Below the pieces are notes generated by a model, which did not search any database, was not told the origin of the DNA, and saw only the letters and a program-made list of their open reading frames with translations. 64,000 bases of DNA, taken from contig OZ024880.1 of NCBI GenBank assembly GCA_964017185.1, positions 44,343,071-44,407,070 on the forward strand, given 5' to 3'. The translations under genes and the position numbers were made by a program. This DNA is from Rugalucina vietnamica (lineage: Eukaryota; Mollusca; Bivalvia; Lucinida; Lucinidae). Below are positions 46,894-59,498 of this stretch, in pieces; the first letter of the stretch is position 1; each line of letters opens with the position of its first letter.

Positions 46894-47003
46894 TTCATGA
46901 ATATTTTCAAGTTTTTCCAGCTTTGAATTTTTATAAACATAAGTACATGTATTTGAAGCACTAATGAGAAAGAGGAAGACGTCTTCTTGAAAATATTCAT
47001 GAA
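46894..47003. repeat. Inverted repeat pair
   Basis: TTCATGAATATTTTCAAG at 46894-46911 and its perfect complement at 46986-47003, spaced 74 bp, downstream of the exon at 46298. Confidence 0.75.
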
Positions 47004-47394
47004 TTCCAGAGCTGTTTCATGGTTTGTTCATGTATTCATCAATATTTAGCTTCCTTTGTCATTATTTTCATTATACATATTTACATTATTTATTATACCT
47101 TCAAACTGAAACCCCTCCAAACTCTCCTTAAAAACTGCATCTTAAACAAGATCACTTAACTTTCTAACACCTTCCTTGGTTTTCTACTAAAATTAACACA
47201 TAACATATGGGGGAGAAAATAAAACAATGTTCACATAACCTCTTTTATGCATGGGTACAAAAACTGAGCCAACCTGAGTGCGTTGGAATGCAGCAACAAA
47301 GAAATGACATGATCTGAACCTGCATGTGCATGCGGACACACTACTTACATACAGTCCTTCCAGTGTCTGGTTAATGGCTTGGTTGAAATAAACT

Positions 47395-47560
47395 CCTGAT
47401 CAACTCGGGATCTCCCACTTTAATCAGGAGAAAGATGTTCCAACATTGATTTGGGAGAACTACCTCTCCTTTAATTGAGAGATCCTAGCTAAAACCTCTC
47501 AATTAAATTGGGAACTCCCACTTTAATTCCGGAGATTGATTTGGGAGGACTTTTTCCCAT
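47395..47560. repeat. Imperfect repeats just before a CLASP exon
   Basis: CTCCCACTTTAAT occurs at 47411 and 47514, with GATTTGGGAG at 47450 and 47537 and CTCTCAATTAAA-type blocks between. Diverged direct and inverted copies, 60 bp before the exon at 47618. Confidence 0.6.
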
Positions 47561-47617
47561 GCTTTACATTGGGAGAGCCAAGCCAAATCAGACACAGGAA
47601 GGTTTCACTCATTACAG

Positions 47618-47860
47618 ATCTTGAAACATTTAGTGACATGGTCCAAACTCTCCCCAACCCCAAAAAGGGGACATTGAGAAATGGCACAATGAGAAACAGC
47701 ACAATGAGAAACGGAACAGTACAAAATGGAGCAGCCATGATGCGCTCCAGTAGCGCAGCCGATCTGGCGGCAGGTGGGACCTTGCCGACAAGGCCAAAAC
47801 GTAGCTCATCGTCAACGCTGCTAGCTTCTAGGTTGTCACATGGATCAACAAATTCTCTAC
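47618..47860 (+). CDS. CLASP: CLASP linker exon with coding 15-bp repeats
   Basis: 243 bp, phase 1-1; acceptor TCACTCATTACAG, donor CTAC|GTAAGA. Encodes LETFSDMVQTLPNPKKG, four 5-residue repeats (TLRNG, TMRNS, TMRNG, TVQNG; four 15-bp units at 47671-47730), then MMRSSSAADLAAGGTLPTRP and KRSSSSTLLASRLSHGSTNS. The Ser/Arg-rich part fits the CLASP linker. Frame follows exactly from 46298-46333. The last confident exon in the window. Confidence 0.78.
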
Positions 47861-50544
47861 GTAAGATATTGAATTTTGATTGGTGTAGCAGATAGAATTT
47901 TTATTTAAGCAGATTCAGTTTCAGTTGACAGCATGCTATTTACAAAAAAGATAATGCATGACTTTTTCCAAGTTTGATAATGAAAAGTATTGATACTGGA
48001 TCCCACATTGCTGTCCTAGGAATAGTTACACTTGACCACAAAAAGCAGTCACACACATACACATTCATACGATGCATACAGGGGGAGGGGTGCATTCATA
48101 ATATAAATTCACAAATTTCAGATTTAATTGTGGCAATGATTAACAATCTCTATAACTCCGTAACCAAGAAACTTATTTCTACATTTACTAAGCACTTCTT
48201 CTGCACATTAGTTTTGGTGGTGGTTCAATTTAATATTAACTTTAATGTTAATGTTTTTGGCATTTGTGTGTTTTACGTTTTGGTCATTTGAAGGTGTTAG
48301 ACAGCAGGCCATCATTTCAAGTTGTTGCAGCAGACGGCTATTTATTTTAATCATTGATATCACCGACATATTGCAGTAAAGCTGAAACACTTTATTTCTT
48401 AACTTACTTAAGAAAAAACAAAACAAACCAAAGCAAACCTTGAAAAAACAAAACAAACCAAAGCAAACCTTTTGGTACCAAAATTATGATGTAAAGACAC
48501 TCATCTGCTCATATAAAAGTATAAAAATTATCAGAGAACCCCTATATGATAATACCTCCAAAAAAGAAAGAAAGTAAAAACAAAGAAACATGTAAACTAG
48601 AACAATGAAAGAAAGAAAATATGAAAATAGAAAAACCTGGGTCTAAATGAATCAATTTCAATGTAACCTGATCTATTTAACATGGTCTGCTATAATGCTG
48701 TAAGTGTTTGACTTGACAAAACATAATGTATAAAATAATGAAAAGTCATGATATGTTTTTGATTTTATTTAGGATAACTTTGGTAAATCAATTAGGGTAT
48801 ATCGAAATACCCTCAATTTGGGTGATCTAGTCTTAATATCTGACTAAACACAATAAGAAGTTATTGTAGTTTATTGTTTTAATGAACAAAATAGAAATAA
48901 AATGTGTGTGTCACAGGATGACACATGACATGAGGTGTTCTCGATGATTTTGATAAGTTGTCCCTTACCTTGTGAGAAATAATCTGATAGTGCTTTCCAT
49001 GCTCAGGGCTTAGGCAATGGCCAACTCAGGAAGAACCATTGCATTATGCAAACAGGGGTCATATACAGCACTTAATTAGACTGTACCGCTGGATGGGACA
49101 AGCTGTTTTTACATGAAGCTAAGAGGAAATTTTATCTTGAGGAGGCTCAATTGCCTTGTTTTGAGATTTGACTAAAATGTTGGTGGTTAAAAGACATGCA
49201 AAGTTCTAAAATGAAGATAATAATTGAAAGGAATCAAACTGTTCAAAATCATTCTTAGGAAGTGAAAGGAATTTGGGAAATGATGAAATTATAGATGTTC
49301 GGTAGCAAAGAGGAAATTATTAGTGATATTCAGAACTCAAAACACTCAAAATGGAATTGAAGACATTGTTTTGTTAGAAATAGGCTGCTTTTAGTATTAC
49401 ATGACATGTTCTTGGAAACAGACAAATTCACCAAAGAAAAATTGGTAAACTGCGTTATTCCTCCACATCTACCAAGGCTTAATATTGAAACTCTTCAGAT
49501 ATTACGCCTGAATATGCAGTGGATTACAAAATCTTAGATTGGTTGTTCCTTTTGTTTGGACATAAGCAGGTTATCACAAGCTGAGGGCCTGGTTTATTAA
49601 TGGATAATTAAGATTAAACATTATGACACCTTGTCTATTTAGCAATGTAAATTTTTCCGAAATCAAAACAAAACCTAGCAAATAATTGAAAAAAATTTTT
49701 TTTTTCCAAAAAGAAAGAAATGATTTGAACTTTAAATTGCATTTTGGCAGAGTTGTAACTTACATAATTAGATCCAGTTACATTTAGGTTGGATGCTGAA
49801 GGAGCATTTTATGAAGTTTTAAATTAAGTTAGGGTCACATATGTTTTGAAATCCAGATCTTGACAAATGTTTTCTGCCCTAATAATAAGATGTAATATGG
49901 ACAATAAATTTTGAACTAAGAAGAAGGTTCAACTGGTTTAATAGATTCTGCTCAGAAAACGAATTAGAATTGTGTTGGACTTTTTTTTTTGATTATATAG
50001 GCGTATAAGAAAATTGTTGAAAATACAAAAGAACTCATTTGCAATAGAGACTGATCATACTTTGGGTTCTTTAAGGAGTTAAGGACTGTCACAGGATAGG
50101 AAAATTTGAGGCAGTGAGCTTGTGAAAGAATTAGGGCAAAGGTAAAATAAATTGAGAGTTCATCACCATTGATATAATTGTCCAAATATTTTGCTTTGTA
50201 ATACAACCTGTGGTTACTTGGATGTTTTAGGTGAATGGATTATGCTGGCTTTAATGTGGCGTAGGGATGTGGTGCAGCAAAAAGCGGGTTTTTCTTCATA
50301 GATATGTATTTCTGCTTTGATACTCTTTGCCTTCTAATTAAAGAGAAGTTATGCTTTGCACTCTTGATAAGATGTTACTTTTTGATGGTTTAATGTCAAT
50401 GCTTACTATTGAAAATGTAATGGCCATGGATTAAGAACAATGTTTCAGTTTGTGGCCATATGTAACCATGTAGTACAGGTAGTAATCTCTGTCGTTATTT
50501 GTCAAAGATGTGCAAATACTTGGCCATAAAGTTGAAGATGCAAC
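47861..50544. other. Intron or flank after last confident CLASP exon
   Basis: No exon recognised. A 28-bp tandem duplication (AAACAAAACAAACCAAAGCA units) lies at 48414-48470; the rest is AT-rich. Confidence 0.5.
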
Positions 50545-50689
50545 TGATGGTCCATGAGCTATTTAAGATGTCGGTACCACCTGACCTGAACAGATCCCCC
50601 CTCACTTTTTGACAATTTTGGCATGTATAGAATTAGATTAAATCGGGGGGACCTTTCTAGGTGGTAGCTTTGTGGTTAAAATCTTCGAG

Positions 50690-52245
50690 TTTATTCTAGT
50701 ATACCCCCTTCATTTGTCTGTGTTTTTCTCTTATATCTTAAGTTTTCTTCAATTTTTGGAATAAGATAGTCAGCTTGTTCATATGTCTTATTATATGACA
50801 TGGCTATCAATTATTGTCATATCAATCATTTGATACCAATTTTAGCTCTCTAGGACTTTTGGCTGCTGAGATATAAACGTTTCCGTTGGTATACCCCCTC
50901 TATTTTTCTGTCATTTTTATCTAATATTTTAAGTTCTCATCAATATTCAACACTTAGAAAGCCTAGTTTTTCATAAATCTTATCCTATGATTATAGAGCA
51001 ATACCATAGCAATCATTTGATACCAATTTCGGCTCTCTATAACTTTTGGTTGCCGAGTTATGAAGATTTTTGGGGGGTATACCCCCTCCACTTTTTTCTG
51101 TGATTTTTCTGTAATATTTATATTTTTTATCAATATTCGAAAAAAGTAAGTCAGGTTGTTTGTGTGTCTTACCATGTGGTTTTAGAACATTATCTTAGCA
51201 ATTATTTGATACCAATTTCAGCTTACTAGAGCTGTTTGTCATTGAGATAGTAGCAGTTTTATTGGTATACCCCCTTCATTTGCAAGTGATTTTTCTCTTA
51301 TATCTTTAGTTCTTTTAAATATTTGAGCAACAAGAAAGTCAGCTTGTTTATATACTTGTTGCATGGTTATATAATATCGTCATAGCTATCATTTTATAGC
51401 AATTTCAGCTCTGTAGAGCCTTTGGTAACTGAGATATCAGCAGTTTTATTGATATACCCCCTTCTTTGCCAGTGATGTTTCTCATATATCTTAAGTTTTC
51501 TCAAATATTTGAGCAGCAAAAACGTCAGCTTGCTATATACCTTTTACATGGTCATAGAATATTGTCATATCAATTATTTGATACCAGTATCAGCTCTCTA
51601 GGACTTTTGGTTGTTGAGATATATATGTTTCCTTTGGTTTACCCCCTATATTTTTCTGTGATTTTTTATCTAATATTTTAAGTTTTCATCAATATTCAAA
51701 CACTAAGAAAGTCTAATTTTTCATAAATCTTATCTTATGATTATAGAACATTACCATAGCAATCATTTGATACCAATTTAAGCTCTCTGTATTTTTTGGT
51801 TGCTGACGTATTAAGTTTTTTGGTGGTATACCTCCTCCATTTTTCTGTGATTTTTCTCTAATATTTAAAGTTTTTATCAATATTCAAAAAAAGTAAGTCA
51901 GATTGTTTAAGTGACTTACCAAGTGGTTTTAAAGCATTAATTTAGCAATCATTTGATACCAATTTCAGCTTTCTATGGCATTTTGTGAATGAGATATTAG
52001 CAGTTTTATTGGTATACCCCCTTCGTTTGCAAGTCATTTTTCTCTTATATCTTAAGTTCTTTTAAATATTTGAGCAACAAGAAAGTCAGCTTGTTTATAT
52101 ACTTGTTACAAGGTTATAGAATATTGTCAAAGCATTCATATTATAGCATTTTCAGTCTCTAGAACTTTTGGTTATTGAGATATATACGTTTCCGTTGGTA
52201 TACCCCTATATTTTTCTGAGATTTTTATCTAATATTTAAAGTTAC
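50690..52245 (+). repeat. 188-bp tandem array, left block
   Basis: About 8 units; each has TCATTTGATACCAATTTCAG, CTCTCTAGAGCTTTTGGTTG, a GGTATACCCCC box and TTTCTGTGATTTTTCTC. Units are 80-90% alike by eye. Confidence 0.9.
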
Positions 52246-52898
52246 TGCTTTTTTCAATTGAGTGAAAACACCCCCAGTTTGCCTGTAGGTAAAGTTTGCA
52301 AGAATAGAGTGTAAACTCTGTGTCACTGTGACAATTGATTGGAAATTTTACCTCAGTCTCTACTTCTATTTTTATCTGCAGTACTCTAGATCTATTTATA
52401 GAGTACTGACAACATCAATACACCAAAATAGACAATCAAAAATGGTGACAAGTAAACAGTTCAGTCAGTAGAGTTTCTTTGATGTTTAAATTATGCTTTA
52501 CAAGTACATTTGATTTTTAACATGACCCAAATTGTTCTAGTGTAAATTTTATGAAAAGTGTCAGGTAATTATTTTATCTAGATTGTAAACTTTCATACCT
52601 CTTACATGGTTTCAAAAGACCAGTGCAATTATTATATATTTGCAACTTATCAATCAAAATTGACAAGTTATTTAACCTGATGGCATGCACAATTTTATTT
52701 ATTCAGTTTTTGAATTAGCTCAATAAGGTGTTGACTGAGACCAAACACTTCAAATGCGAACGATTTCAAAGATTGTTATCTTAATTATACATTATCCAAG
52801 TATGAATGGTGTTATGGATTGTCAAATTGTTGACCAACCAAGATAAAAAGAAAACAATCGGAGACAGACCAGAACAATTGCTTGAAACATCAACTGTG

Positions 52899-53005
52899 AA
52901 AACAGTCTTCTCCTGATCAGTGTCTTTGCTTTCGCTATGTACAGCGAAGTAAATATCCTCTACCTATCTAAATGCAAAATTCCCAGCCTCTAGCCATCTT
53001 TGCTT
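52899..53005 (+). mobile_element. Degenerate family-1 MITE fragment
   Basis: CTGATCAGTGTCTTTGCTTT and TATCTAAATGCAAAATTCCC in family-1 order. Confidence 0.55.
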
Positions 53006-53152
53006 TTAGTCAATTTCTGTATTGAGAAAGCTAGTTTAAATGTAATTTGGTTTATAAAGATCTTGTATGATTTGCTGACGCATGTAATAAAACATAATGG
53101 TTTGATCTTTTGGAAGCAGTAAAACATTCAAAGTGAGATAGTATGGACTATA

Positions 53153-53389
53153 TGAGCCGCATCGTGAGAAAACCGGAATTTTGCCTATGCGAAAACAAAG
53201 GCGCAGATCAGCTTTGCAGTAACTGCGAAGCTGATCAGCGCCTTTGTTTTCGCTACTCGGATAGTACAATTCCTCCTCTACCTATATGCAAAATTTCAAG
53301 CTTCTAGCCTACTTCTGTAGCTGCACAGACCGGTTTGTGTCAGACCAAGTCGGAAACCCCGAAGACCCGTTTTCTCACGTCGCGGCTCA
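53153..53389 (+). mobile_element. Family-1 palindromic MITE
   Basis: Full length, TA on both sides, CGTGAGAAAACCGG end subtype. Confidence 0.93.
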
Positions 53390-55414
53390 TATTATTGCAC
53401 TGTTTTGGTATTAAATGAACCCTCATGAACATGGAAAGAAACGGCGAACAACTTCGTCAGACAGATATATAGATGGTAAAATAATATATGCAATCTTTCA
53501 ACAGTTACACTGCTACACTGTGTTTGTTGCCTAACTTCCTGCAGTCCGGATCAGGCAGGGTTTGTCATCTCACGGAGAATGTGATCCCAGTACACTCTGT
53601 CAACATCGCATGTCCCATGGATGTTTCCCAGTTGTGCGTAAAAATCTTTTGAAGTAGGCACCAAAACCAGGGAATACAAAGACCGCACATTCCTTTAAAT
53701 AGCAATGAGCTCATCCCTTTTGTTGTTTCTTTTTCTTTTTCTCTCTATCAAACGTTAAATTTGCACTAACAAAAATTGAATTAAATGAGTGCACATTTTG
53801 ATAATCATTCCCATGCAGCATGCATGACAGAACTGTCTGGATCTACCAGGTATTAAACAGAGGAGGCAGGTATTAAACAGAGGAGGCACACGACTTATTA
53901 CAATGCAAAACACGCTTAATTCACAATGACAATTTTCAAAATTTCATCACAAGGAATTTTGGGTCAATAGATCAAGTGTCACCAATTTAAACATCAAACT
54001 TAAATGTTTTGGTCCACCCACTGTGCTGTTCAAAAGAGATTTGTCATGATAAATAAATTACCTTGTAAATCTACAGCTATACATACCATATGGTTAATTT
54101 GCAATTAATTAAGGAAGAGGATTCATAAAGTGAAATAATGATAAACCTTGCCACTGAACTGCACCATTCATAATAATTATGGGCTATTTCAACACCTTTT
54201 CATGTGACCAGCTCTAAGGACAAATGACCTTTGCTAAAAGTTTGCCTCTGAATATATTTCCTCTCATGTCTGAGCAAAGACCCCTTTTTTTTAAAAAAAA
54301 ACAACAACAACATATGTTCACTTAATACACAATTGTCAGATTCTTGCCAGCTGAACATAAAGGATATTGTTATAATATTACGTCAGAGAAGAGCTCTGTC
54401 AATTACAAGGCTGCACAAAGGGGTCTCAATTTTAAAATATTGTAGTGACATGATATTTTTTGTGCGTTTAGTCTTTTAAAGCGCAATGTTATTCAATAAC
54501 ATGCTGAGCGTGTGACTTAGGCAGCACACAGCAAAACAGCAATCCAGGACATTGAGGGATTTCACTTTCAACAGGAAAATTTTGGACAGAAGTTTCAGAT
54601 GTTTTAATTTGCAATCAGATGGACTTTTTTGCATCCCTTTGTCTTCAGTAATAAACTAAACAGTGAACAAAATCAACTATTAATGTGCAGACAGACGTTT
54701 TATGGTAGGTGGCAGGTTTTTTTGTTTGTTTGTTTGAATTGATGCTTAACCTCCAAGTCAACAGCTAATGGTCATGTCGGGATGCTGCCCCCATTTTATG
54801 GAACTTTTACCAGAAATTAGACTGCCATGGCATCCAAAAATTGCTTCGAATATAATTACCCAACTAAACCAACACGCCATAATGTATAGATAGTTTGACA
54901 TGAACCACTTTTCCTGGGCAGGCTCAGACCTGAGCGGTTAACCAGTTATCAGATGGTCAGTCAGTAGCAAAGAAGCTTTGCCTGGAGGCAAAAGCAACCC
55001 ATCTATTTCTTTAGGCACCAATGGGCGGGGGCCGATATTCACACCCGACCATGGTGGCATCCTTCTTTTTAGTTGTTGTTTTGTTTGTTTGTTTGTTGTT
55101 GTTGTTGTTGTTGTTTACATATTTTGTCTGTCCTTTGCTGTATTATTTACATGTACATGATATGATTAGATTCATAAATGTGCTGTCATGGGGGAAAAAA
55201 AAGAAAAAATATCAAAGGGAACTTTTGATGTCATCAGAAAGTCGTACTTGTTGGTCTTTTTTACAAGCATACCATGTTTCTTGAGTAGGAAGCATTAGAA
55301 ATTAAGATCCTTGGAAACGATTATCTAAGCACATTTCAAGGATGTTTGATGTTCGAACTGGTAGGGAGTACAGACTAATTGGTCATTTACCGTAACTTTA
55401 CTAGAACTGGAATC
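53390..55414. other. Region without recognised gene
   Basis: Holds a weak exon-like segment at 53545-53637 (see findings), a 21-bp tandem duplication at 53848-53888, and a GTTT/GTT microsatellite at 55077-55113. Confidence 0.5.
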
Positions 55415-55595
55415 TTCCATGTTGCAGTGGCTAAGTCGCTAGCCTTGTAAACCAGAGGTCGCTGGTTTGATCATGATCAAGCTTCTTAGACGATAAACAA
55501 GGTAAATGTAAGCGAGGTATATTAAACTTCCCTAGATAAACCAATGTCCCGTTTCCATATGACCTTACCTTTTGGTGGGACATTTAACCCAAAAT
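55415..55595 (+). mobile_element. SINE-1, diverged copy
   Basis: TTGCAGTGGCTAAGTCGCTA, CCTTGTAAACCAGAGGTCGC and TATGACCTTACCTTTTGGTG follow the order of 16628-16790; the tail is GGGACATTTAACC. Confidence 0.75.
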
Positions 55596-55910
55596 ATAAC
55601 CGAACTGACTGAATAATTGGTTGTTAACGATGACATAGACTTGAAACAACTCAAGTTTTGAACCAAGCTCCCATGTTCAACCACTGAGATAACCGTGTAC
55701 AGACGTTTGTGAGGACCATTAGTCTCGTTAGTGTTTTGTGATACCTTCATCATGGAAGTGCACATGTAACCAATTTACTTCGAGCAAACAGTCAGGTTGA
55801 AACAGCGTAAAATTGCGTTTCATGTTTCAAAGTTTATTCTCCCTGGAGTTACATGAAACATGTAAAACATGGGCAATGCAATATTACAAACACCATATAG
55901 GTTTGGCGAC

Positions 55911-55918
55911 ACACACAC

Positions 55919-55949
<31 letters not shown>
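55911..55949. repeat. (CA)n microsatellite
   Basis: Nearly pure AC dinucleotide run with one G interruption. Confidence 0.95.
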
Positions 55950-56094
55950 TGCACAGACACTCAGCGGAGGGCAACTTAAATCACATGCCTTCGATGACTG
56001 GCTTTTTATTTTGCACTTTCACCCGTTCTTTAATTCAATCGTCCCCAAAAGACAGCCATTTATTGTAGACGCATTCTATTTCATACACCAGGAA

Positions 56095-56345
56095 AACATG
56101 TCCATGAAAAGCATTCTCCTTGAATCCAACTTTTATATAGAACAACTAGGATTTGCAGGGGTATACCTATCTTTCTTATTTTGGCTCCAAAACATAGATT
56201 GTGGGTACTCGTTGGAACCACCTCATACCCACAATCATTGTATTGTGCACAATGAAGAAATATTATATATATAACTATTCTATTTAAAAAAAAAATCATT
56301 TTTGCAACTTGAAAAATCCCTTTATATTACTTGTAGTATGACTTT
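56095..56345. mobile_element. Family-2 palindromic repeat
   Basis: ACTTTTATATAGAACAACTA, GGGGTATACC, AAAACATAGATTGTGGGTAC and ATACCCACAATC; the palindrome core is partly deleted. Confidence 0.65.
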
Positions 56346-57261
56346 CTGTTTTTCCTTTGAAGATTTTATAACATTAAATCCAATACAAGTCAATATGAAA
56401 AGAGGCGGGCCCACATATTATTACAAAGCAAAGAGGCGGGATGAAAGCCGTACAATAACTTCCTGATATTGGAAGTTACAGTACGGATCTGCCAATTTGT
56501 GTTGTGTCATACTACAAGTTAGTTAAAGACCTCGTAGAAAAAATAAGTAAAAACAGCTCGTCTTCGACTCGCTTTATTTTACTTATTTTTTCTACTCGGT
56601 ACTTAAACTCTAACTTGGGCATGTTTCCGTAATAGAAAATTTCAATTAAAAGGCTGAGGTGGTCAAGATTCAAATTCCCATTGAAGAAGCAAGACCGATT
56701 TCAAAAGGATCAAAGTAGAGATATGCAGTCAATAGACAATTATTTGACACCCTGACTTCAGTGTATTTTAATGTTTACTTATCTGGCTGGCCAGTTGGTA
56801 AAACAAATTAATCATCTTATTCAATAATATCTAATGGGTCGTTAATATCAGTTATCAAAAATTCATTTAATATTTACGACTGACTCATCAAGCAACCTGT
56901 TAACAAAAAAATGTATCCTGCCTCTTCTAGTCAACATAAATTTATGAATTTAGTGTCAATTGAAAGTTAAATGGATAAAGCAATAAACAAAGGTTACCTG
57001 ATAAAGTTTCAACATTGTACTTTTCATTTACAACAGTTTAAAGTTCTATGAAATTTTGAAAATACAAACAAACACACTTTTCCAATGATACAAGTTAAGT
57101 CTAAAAATAAACAGTTAGGAAATACAATATTGGGTATAAAAATAAACCTCTCCTGACTAGGTGTATTGATTTTGAACACTACGCGTCTAATAATAACTTT
57201 ATTGGTCCACTGTAGTATAGTTTATTGAAGATAACTGTGTCATTGTTCTCAGTCAATTGAC

Positions 57262-59090
57262 TCTGGCAATATCATCACTATTTCATCAATGAGAAAGTCA
57301 AATTATTTATGTTTTTATCACATGATTAAAGACAGTTATTCTAGCAATCATTTGATACCAATTTAAGCTCTCTAGATCTTTTGGTCACTGATATATTAGC
57401 AGTTTTCTTGGTATACCCGCTTTGTTTGCCAATGCTTTTTCTCCTATAGCTTAAGTTCTCTTAAATATTCGAGAAACAAAAATATATTTTGTTTATATAC
57501 CCTTTACATGGTTATAGAATGTTGTAATAGAAATCATTTGATACCAATTTCAGCTGTCTAGGACTTTTGGTTGTTGAGAAATATACGTTTCCGTTGGTAT
57601 ACACCCTATATTTTTCTGAGATTTTTATCTTATATTTAAAGTTTTCATCTATACTCCAACAATGAGAAAGTCAAATTATTTATGTTTTTTATCTTATGAT
57701 TATAGAACATTATTCTTGCAATCATTTGATACAAATTTCAGCTCTCTAGAGCTTTTGGTCACTGATATATCAGCAGTTTTATTGGTATACCCCTTCGTTT
57801 GCAAATGTTTTTTTTTCTTCTATAGCTTAAGTTCTCTTAAATATTCGAGAAACAAGAAAGACATTTTACTTATATACCCTTTATTTGGTTATAGAATATA
57901 CTCATAGCAATCATTTGATACCAATTTCAGCTGTCTAGGACTTTTGGTTGCCGAGATATATACGTTTCCGTTGGTATACCCCCTATAATTTTCTGAGATT
58001 TTTATCTAATATTTAAAGTTCTCATCTATATTCTAACATTGAGAAAGTCAAATTAGTTATGTTTCTTATCTTATGACTATAGAACATAATTCTAACAATC
58101 ATTTGATTCTAATTTTAGCTTTCTAGAGCTTTTAGTCACTGAGATATCAGCAGTTTTATTTGTATACCCCCTTCGTTTGCCAGTGAGTTTTCTCCTATAT
58201 CTGAAGTTCTCTTAAGTATTTGTGCTACAAGAGAGTCAGCTTATTGATATATCTAATTGTATAGTTATAAAATATTGTTATAGCAATCATTTGATACCAA
58301 TTTCTGTTCTTTATGACTTTTGGTTCCTGAGAAATACACGTAGGTATACGCCCTCCATTTTCTGTGATTTTTCTCTAATATTTAAAGTTTCCTCAATATT
58401 TGAACAGCACAAAAGTCTGACTATTAATGTATCTTATTATGTCGTTTTAGAATGTTATCATAGCAATCATTTGTTACAAACTTCAGCTCTCTATGGCTTT
58501 TGGCTGCTGAGATATAAACGTTTCTGTAGGTACACCCCCACATTGGTCTATGATTTGTCTCTAAAATTGAAAGTTCTCAACAATATTTGAACACCAAGAA
58601 GGTCAAAATCATTCTGTATTTTTCACATTAATATAGAACATTATCATAACAATAATTTAATACAAATTTCAAGTCTTTGGAGTTTTTGGTTGCTGAGATA
58701 TCAGAATTTTGTTGATATTTCCCCTTCGTTTATCTGTTATTTCTCTCTAATATTTGAAGGTTTTTTTTTAATATTTGAGCATTAAGATAGCCAGCTTGTT
58801 TATATATCTTATTATATGGTTATAGAGCATTGTCATAGCAATCATTTGATACCAATTCAAGCTCTTTAGAGCTTTTGGTTGCTGAGATATAAACAACTGT
58901 GCTGGTATTCTCCATTTTCTGTGATTTTAGTCTAATACATAAAGTTTTCATTAATATTCGAACACCAGGAAGTCAGTTTGATAATTATATCTTATTACAT
59001 AGTTATATAGCATTGCAAAAGCAATCATTTGATACCTATTTCTGCTTTCTAGGTCTATCAGTAGCCAAGATACATGTGGTAATATAGGTG
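57262..59090 (+). repeat. 188-bp tandem array, right block
   Basis: About 10 units in the same orientation and register as the left block. Confidence 0.9.
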
Positions 59091-59458
59091 TACCACCTTA
59101 CTATCTGCGCTTATTAGGGGTGGTGTTGAACACTGTGTGATTTTAGGTGACACAAATGGGCATTAAAGTGATCCTCTGACAAAACTGGCACCCTTGAGCA
59201 TTTGTTCTAAGGGTTCAAATTACATCCTATAACCCAAACCAAACCCTTCAAATGGCAGTATAATTATTTTCCCTTTGTAAATCCTGATTTTCGTCATTTT
59301 CATTAATATTCATGAAAATGCAAATGAGATGATTTTCATTTAGGCCCATGGCATCAACAAATTTGTCAAATAGAATAATTGATACAATAACAAGGAGCAC
59401 AATGATAGTTTAGGCCTGAAATTAGTTTTTATGGGATAATTGATTTTTAACTGTTTTC

Positions 59459-59498
59459 TTTTTTCTTTTCTTTTTTTTTTTTTTTTTTTTTTTTTTTT
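59459..59498. repeat. Poly-T tract
   Basis: About 30 T after a TTTTC-rich lead, inside element B. Confidence 0.9.

Larger units (their letters stand above)
18505..47860 (+). other. CLASP: CLASP gene, partial (TOG2 and linker exons)
   Basis: Overall extent of the recognised exons. CLASP proteins bind microtubule plus ends, suppress catastrophe and promote rescue; they act at the cell cortex, kinetochores and Golgi. The joined exons match the animal CLASP order: linker, the GAVDEEFFIKSF helix that precedes TOG2, TOG2 HEAT repeats ending near FARKSFWGFADHF, then a Ser/Arg-rich linker. All junctions between confident exons conserve phase. TOG1 exons were not found upstream and no TOG3 or C-terminal exon downstream, so the gene is cut by both window edges or starts at the internal first exon. 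No SxIP EB-binding motif was seen in the translated exons; in relatives it lies further downstream. Introns are long (up to about 10 kb) and filled with mobile elements. Confidence 0.9.
52250..57262. mobile_element. About 5-kb insert inside the 188-bp array
   Basis: The array stops at TTTAAAGTT and resumes in register at TTTCATCAATGAGAAAG. The insert begins near TCAATTGAGTGAAAAC and ends near GTTCTCAGTCAATTGA (inverted), with ATCAATACACC further in on both sides. Ends are weakly conserved and no coding was recognised, so its class is open. It contains the three nested repeats listed below. Confidence 0.45.

Noticed and set aside
47523-47738. Minus-strand ORF with FLIVPFLNVPFL repeats
   Set aside because: Antisense shadow of the 15-bp coding repeats in the CLASP exon.
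55813-56274. 153-codon ORF with His/Thr run
   Set aside because: Product of a CA microsatellite and a family-2 repeat; no coding signal otherwise.
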